A stretch of 64,000 nucleotides of DNA, taken from contig JANOQW010000013.1 in the NCBI GenBank assembly GCA_031422335.1, forward strand, positions 80,342 to 144,341, written 5' to 3'. The stretch comes from Methylotenera_A sp031422335. Lineage in GTDB: Bacteria; Pseudomonadota; Gammaproteobacteria; Burkholderiales; Methylophilaceae. Of this stretch, positions 62,221 through 64,000 are shown piece by piece. Made by a program: the position numbers and the translations under genes. The first letter of the stretch is position 1, and each line of letters opens with the position of its first letter. The notes below the pieces were generated by a model, which was given only the letters and a program-made list of their open reading frames with translations, searched no databases and was not told the origin of the DNA.

Positions 62221-63999
62221 TTAAATATCAATAATGAGTTTATTTTGAGTAATTAAACTAGTTAATAAGTCTGCTTCATTTGTCCCAGTTAGCAAGTTAA
62301 CTCCCGCCAATGTAATATGCTGGTTTTCTGCAGCGGCAGAATAATTGCCACCGGCAAACCCGCCTCCATTACTGATTCTAATTTCAGTGTTTGTGACGCC
62401 TGCCGTGGTACTGGTGGTGACATCTAGAAAATTCAATATATTGCCACTAGATTCGCCAACCAATAAATCTCTTAAATCTAATTTATCTTCAGTTGAATTA
62501 AAGTCGGTGATTTTATCTACACTTGGGCTTTCATTTGCGCCTTTGTCTGCGAGATTCCAAACAAAAGTATCAACACCCAATCCGCCAGTTAGAATATCAT
62601 TACCACTGCCACCCGTAAGGGAGTCATTATCCGCACCACCATTCAAGTTGTCTTTAGCATCACGGCCTATCAATATATCGTCCCCATTATCACCAAATAA
62701 AGAGTTTGTGCCTGTAGATCCAGTAAATATGTCATTTCCATTACCTCCGTGCATCAAAGTAGCAGCTGACCCATTGTCTCTTAAGTAGTCGTTACCATCT
62801 CCCCCGATTATTGTGGTGGTACCAAACATACTTTGTGCTTCGATATAATCTTCACCTTCACCCCCATCTAAATAATCATCGCCACCGAATGTTCTTATTA
62901 CGTCACGCCCATTGCCGCCATATGCACGATCATGACCACCATCTAAATAAATCTTATCGTCTCCGTCTTCACCGTATATTATTTCAGCCCCATCTGTCCA
63001 ATTTGATCTAAAATCTCCGAAAATAGTGTCATCTCCACCACCACCGTAAATAGTGTCACTACCACCAAGTCCTGAAATTTGCTCTCCATAAGCCGTGCCT
63101 ATTAGAACATTATTGCCATTATTACCTGCCATACTTAGCCCAAAAGTTAATGAGCCATTCACATTTACAAAGTTTGACAAGTCAATATTAACTGCGGCGG
63201 TTCCTGTGTCATCTATCACAGACCCGACAAGTCGACCAATTGACACATACCCTATACCTGTATCACCTGTAAATAGCCTTAATGTATCGCCTGCAATTGT
63301 TGAGCTAAATAAAAGGCTATCAGTTGTTCCTGTATCAGTCCAGTCTGTATTGAACTCTACGGCCAAGTGCTCGTTTGCTGAGTTAATAATAAGTAGATCG
63401 TTTCCATATCCAGCATCAATAAAATCAATTCCAGCTCCCCCAGTAATTACATCTGCGCCACTGAGGCCGTATATAAAGTCTCGACTGCTGCCACCTATTA
63501 GTGAGTCATTACTTGCGGTTCCGTTAATCAAGCTGCCTGAATTAAAATCTCCAGCTGACAATGACCCTACAATTCCAGTCAGGGTGGCAAACTGTATCGC
63601 CGCTTGACCACCAATACCATCGGCATCATAAAAAAGCGCGCCAGTTGTAGTGTTAAAAATAATACGTTGGTCTGCCGTAGCTGCAGTTGTTAAACCAGCG
63701 CCACTTCTAAATTGGTTTATATTCAATGTTGTGCCAATTGCACTGAATATGGAGCCATCCAGTTGAATTTGGTCATCTACCGCATTAAAGCCCTGGATGG
63801 TATCTTTGTTAGTTAAGGCATTGAGTGCAGTATCAAACACAAATACATCTTGCCCAGACCCACCGTTAAGCGCATCTATACCTGCACCACCTATCAAGGT
63901 GTCATTACCATCCCCACCAATCAGGGTGTCATTACCTGCTGCACCATCTAAGCTGTTGTCCCCAGCATTGCCAGTCATGATGTTGTTGAGTGCATTGCC
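62221..63999 (-). CDS. RTX calcium-binding secreted protein, C-terminal part
   Basis: C-terminal end of a large secreted protein; the frame is open to the window edge, reading GNALNNIMTGNAGDN before the first internal ATG at 63978, so the gene is truncated. Many RTX nonapeptides (GGxGxDxLx), such as IGGDGNDTLIGGAGID, bind calcium. The C-terminal DTFVWNLADKGANESPSVDK and ITDFNSTEDKLDLRDLL are typical of type I secretion target domains (TIGR03661-like). A second such module (DVFVFDTALNALTNKDTIQGF) lies near the start of the visible part. Function could be adhesin, protease or S-layer; no enzymatic domain is in view. Confidence 0.88.
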   Translation of the reverse strand, partial: GNALNNIMTGNAGDNSLDGAAGNDTLIGGDGNDTLIGGAGIDALNGGSGQDVFVFDTALNALTNKDTIQGFNAVDDQIQLDGSIFSAIGTTLNINQFRSGAGLTTAATADQRIIFNTTTGALFYDADGIGGQAAIQFATLTGIVGSLSAGDFNSGSLINGTASNDSLIGGSSRDFIYGLSGADVITGGAGIDFIDAGYGNDLLIINSANEHLAVEFNTDWTDTGTTDSLLFSSTIAGDTLRLFTGDTGIGYVSIGRLVGSVIDDTGTAAVNIDLSNFVNVNGSLTFGLSMAGNNGNNVLIGTAYGEQISGLGGSDTIYGGGGDDTIFGDFRSNWTDGAEIIYGEDGDDKIYLDGGHDRAYGGNGRDVIRTFGGDDYLDGGEGEDYIEAQSMFGTTTIIGGDGNDYLRDNGSAATLMHGGNGNDIFTGSTGTNSLFGDNGDDILIGRDAKDNLNGGADNDSLTGGSGNDILTGGLGVDTFVWNLADKGANESPSVDKITDFNSTEDKLDLRDLLVGESSGNILNFLDVTTSTTAGVTNTEIRISNGGGFAGGNYSAAAENQHITLAGVNLLTGTNEADLLTSLITQNKLIIDI

Positions 64000-64000
64000 G

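Noticed and set aside
63095..63607. Open frames antisense to the RTX gene (this one and 62345-62788)
   Set aside because: They arise from the biased repeat codons of the RTX strand; low-complexity Pro/Ser/Ile content and no ribosome binding site.
62560..63990. Tandem DNA repeats that could be taken for a CRISPR array or satellite
   Set aside because: Period is 27 bases and imperfect, and it translates to RTX nonapeptides in one open frame.

Overview
The window looks like a chromosomal segment of an AT-rich betaproteobacterium, most likely a methylotroph of the Methylophilaceae (Methylotenera/Methylobacillus group). This rests on the epsA-epsB-epsE-epsL-epsF-epsG gene order, which resembles the methanolan exopolysaccharide locus, on an exosortase/PEP-CTERM gene set, and on betaproteobacterial-type housekeeping genes. 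The genus is an inference; no rRNA is present.

Bases 1-14136 hold one tightly packed plus-strand operon-like run. It opens with a branched deoxysugar module: a truncated RmlC-like epimerase, a zinc-finger C-methyltransferase, an acyltransferase, an SDR and a CmcI-like protein. A flippase, glycosyltransferases and a second SDR follow. Next comes a set matching the four steps of diacetylbacillosamine synthesis and transfer (PglC, PglD, PglE and PglF homologues), then galU and a purine phosphoribosyltransferase.

Bases 14137-33325 carry the exopolysaccharide locus. The LuxR regulator epsA has an unusual leader: a 12-codon ORF overlapping a hairpin that hides the epsA ribosome binding site. After it come epsB, epsE, epsL, epsF and epsG, a small Tat-signal-like protein with a GMC oxidoreductase, a minus-strand acyltransferase and O-antigen polymerase/ligase-like protein, then a second flippase, a 2OG-Fe(II) oxygenase, several glycosyltransferases, a serine-acetyltransferase-like protein and a WecG-type transferase.

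Bases 33339-40593 hold exosortase-linked genes: a heavily decayed pseudogene of the exosortase-associated TIGR03790 family, the TPR lipoprotein PrsT (with a well-spaced sigma-54-like promoter), an ExeA-type ATPase, an exosortase fused to EpsI (XrtD type) and galE. No sorting-signal substrate was seen in the window.

Bases 40618-62200 are housekeeping: tRNA-Leu(CAG), rnr, a 19-codon ORF, rlmB, a MarR regulator with two palindromic operators, mqo, a second IF-1 gene, a cold-shock gene, an Smr protein, trxB, ftsK, lolA, a TPR/beta-barrel outer-membrane protein, rarA, serS, mltF, rpiA and mfd. A small dispersed hairpin repeat occurs three times here, at 3' ends. The window ends inside a large RTX protein with a type I secretion C-terminus.
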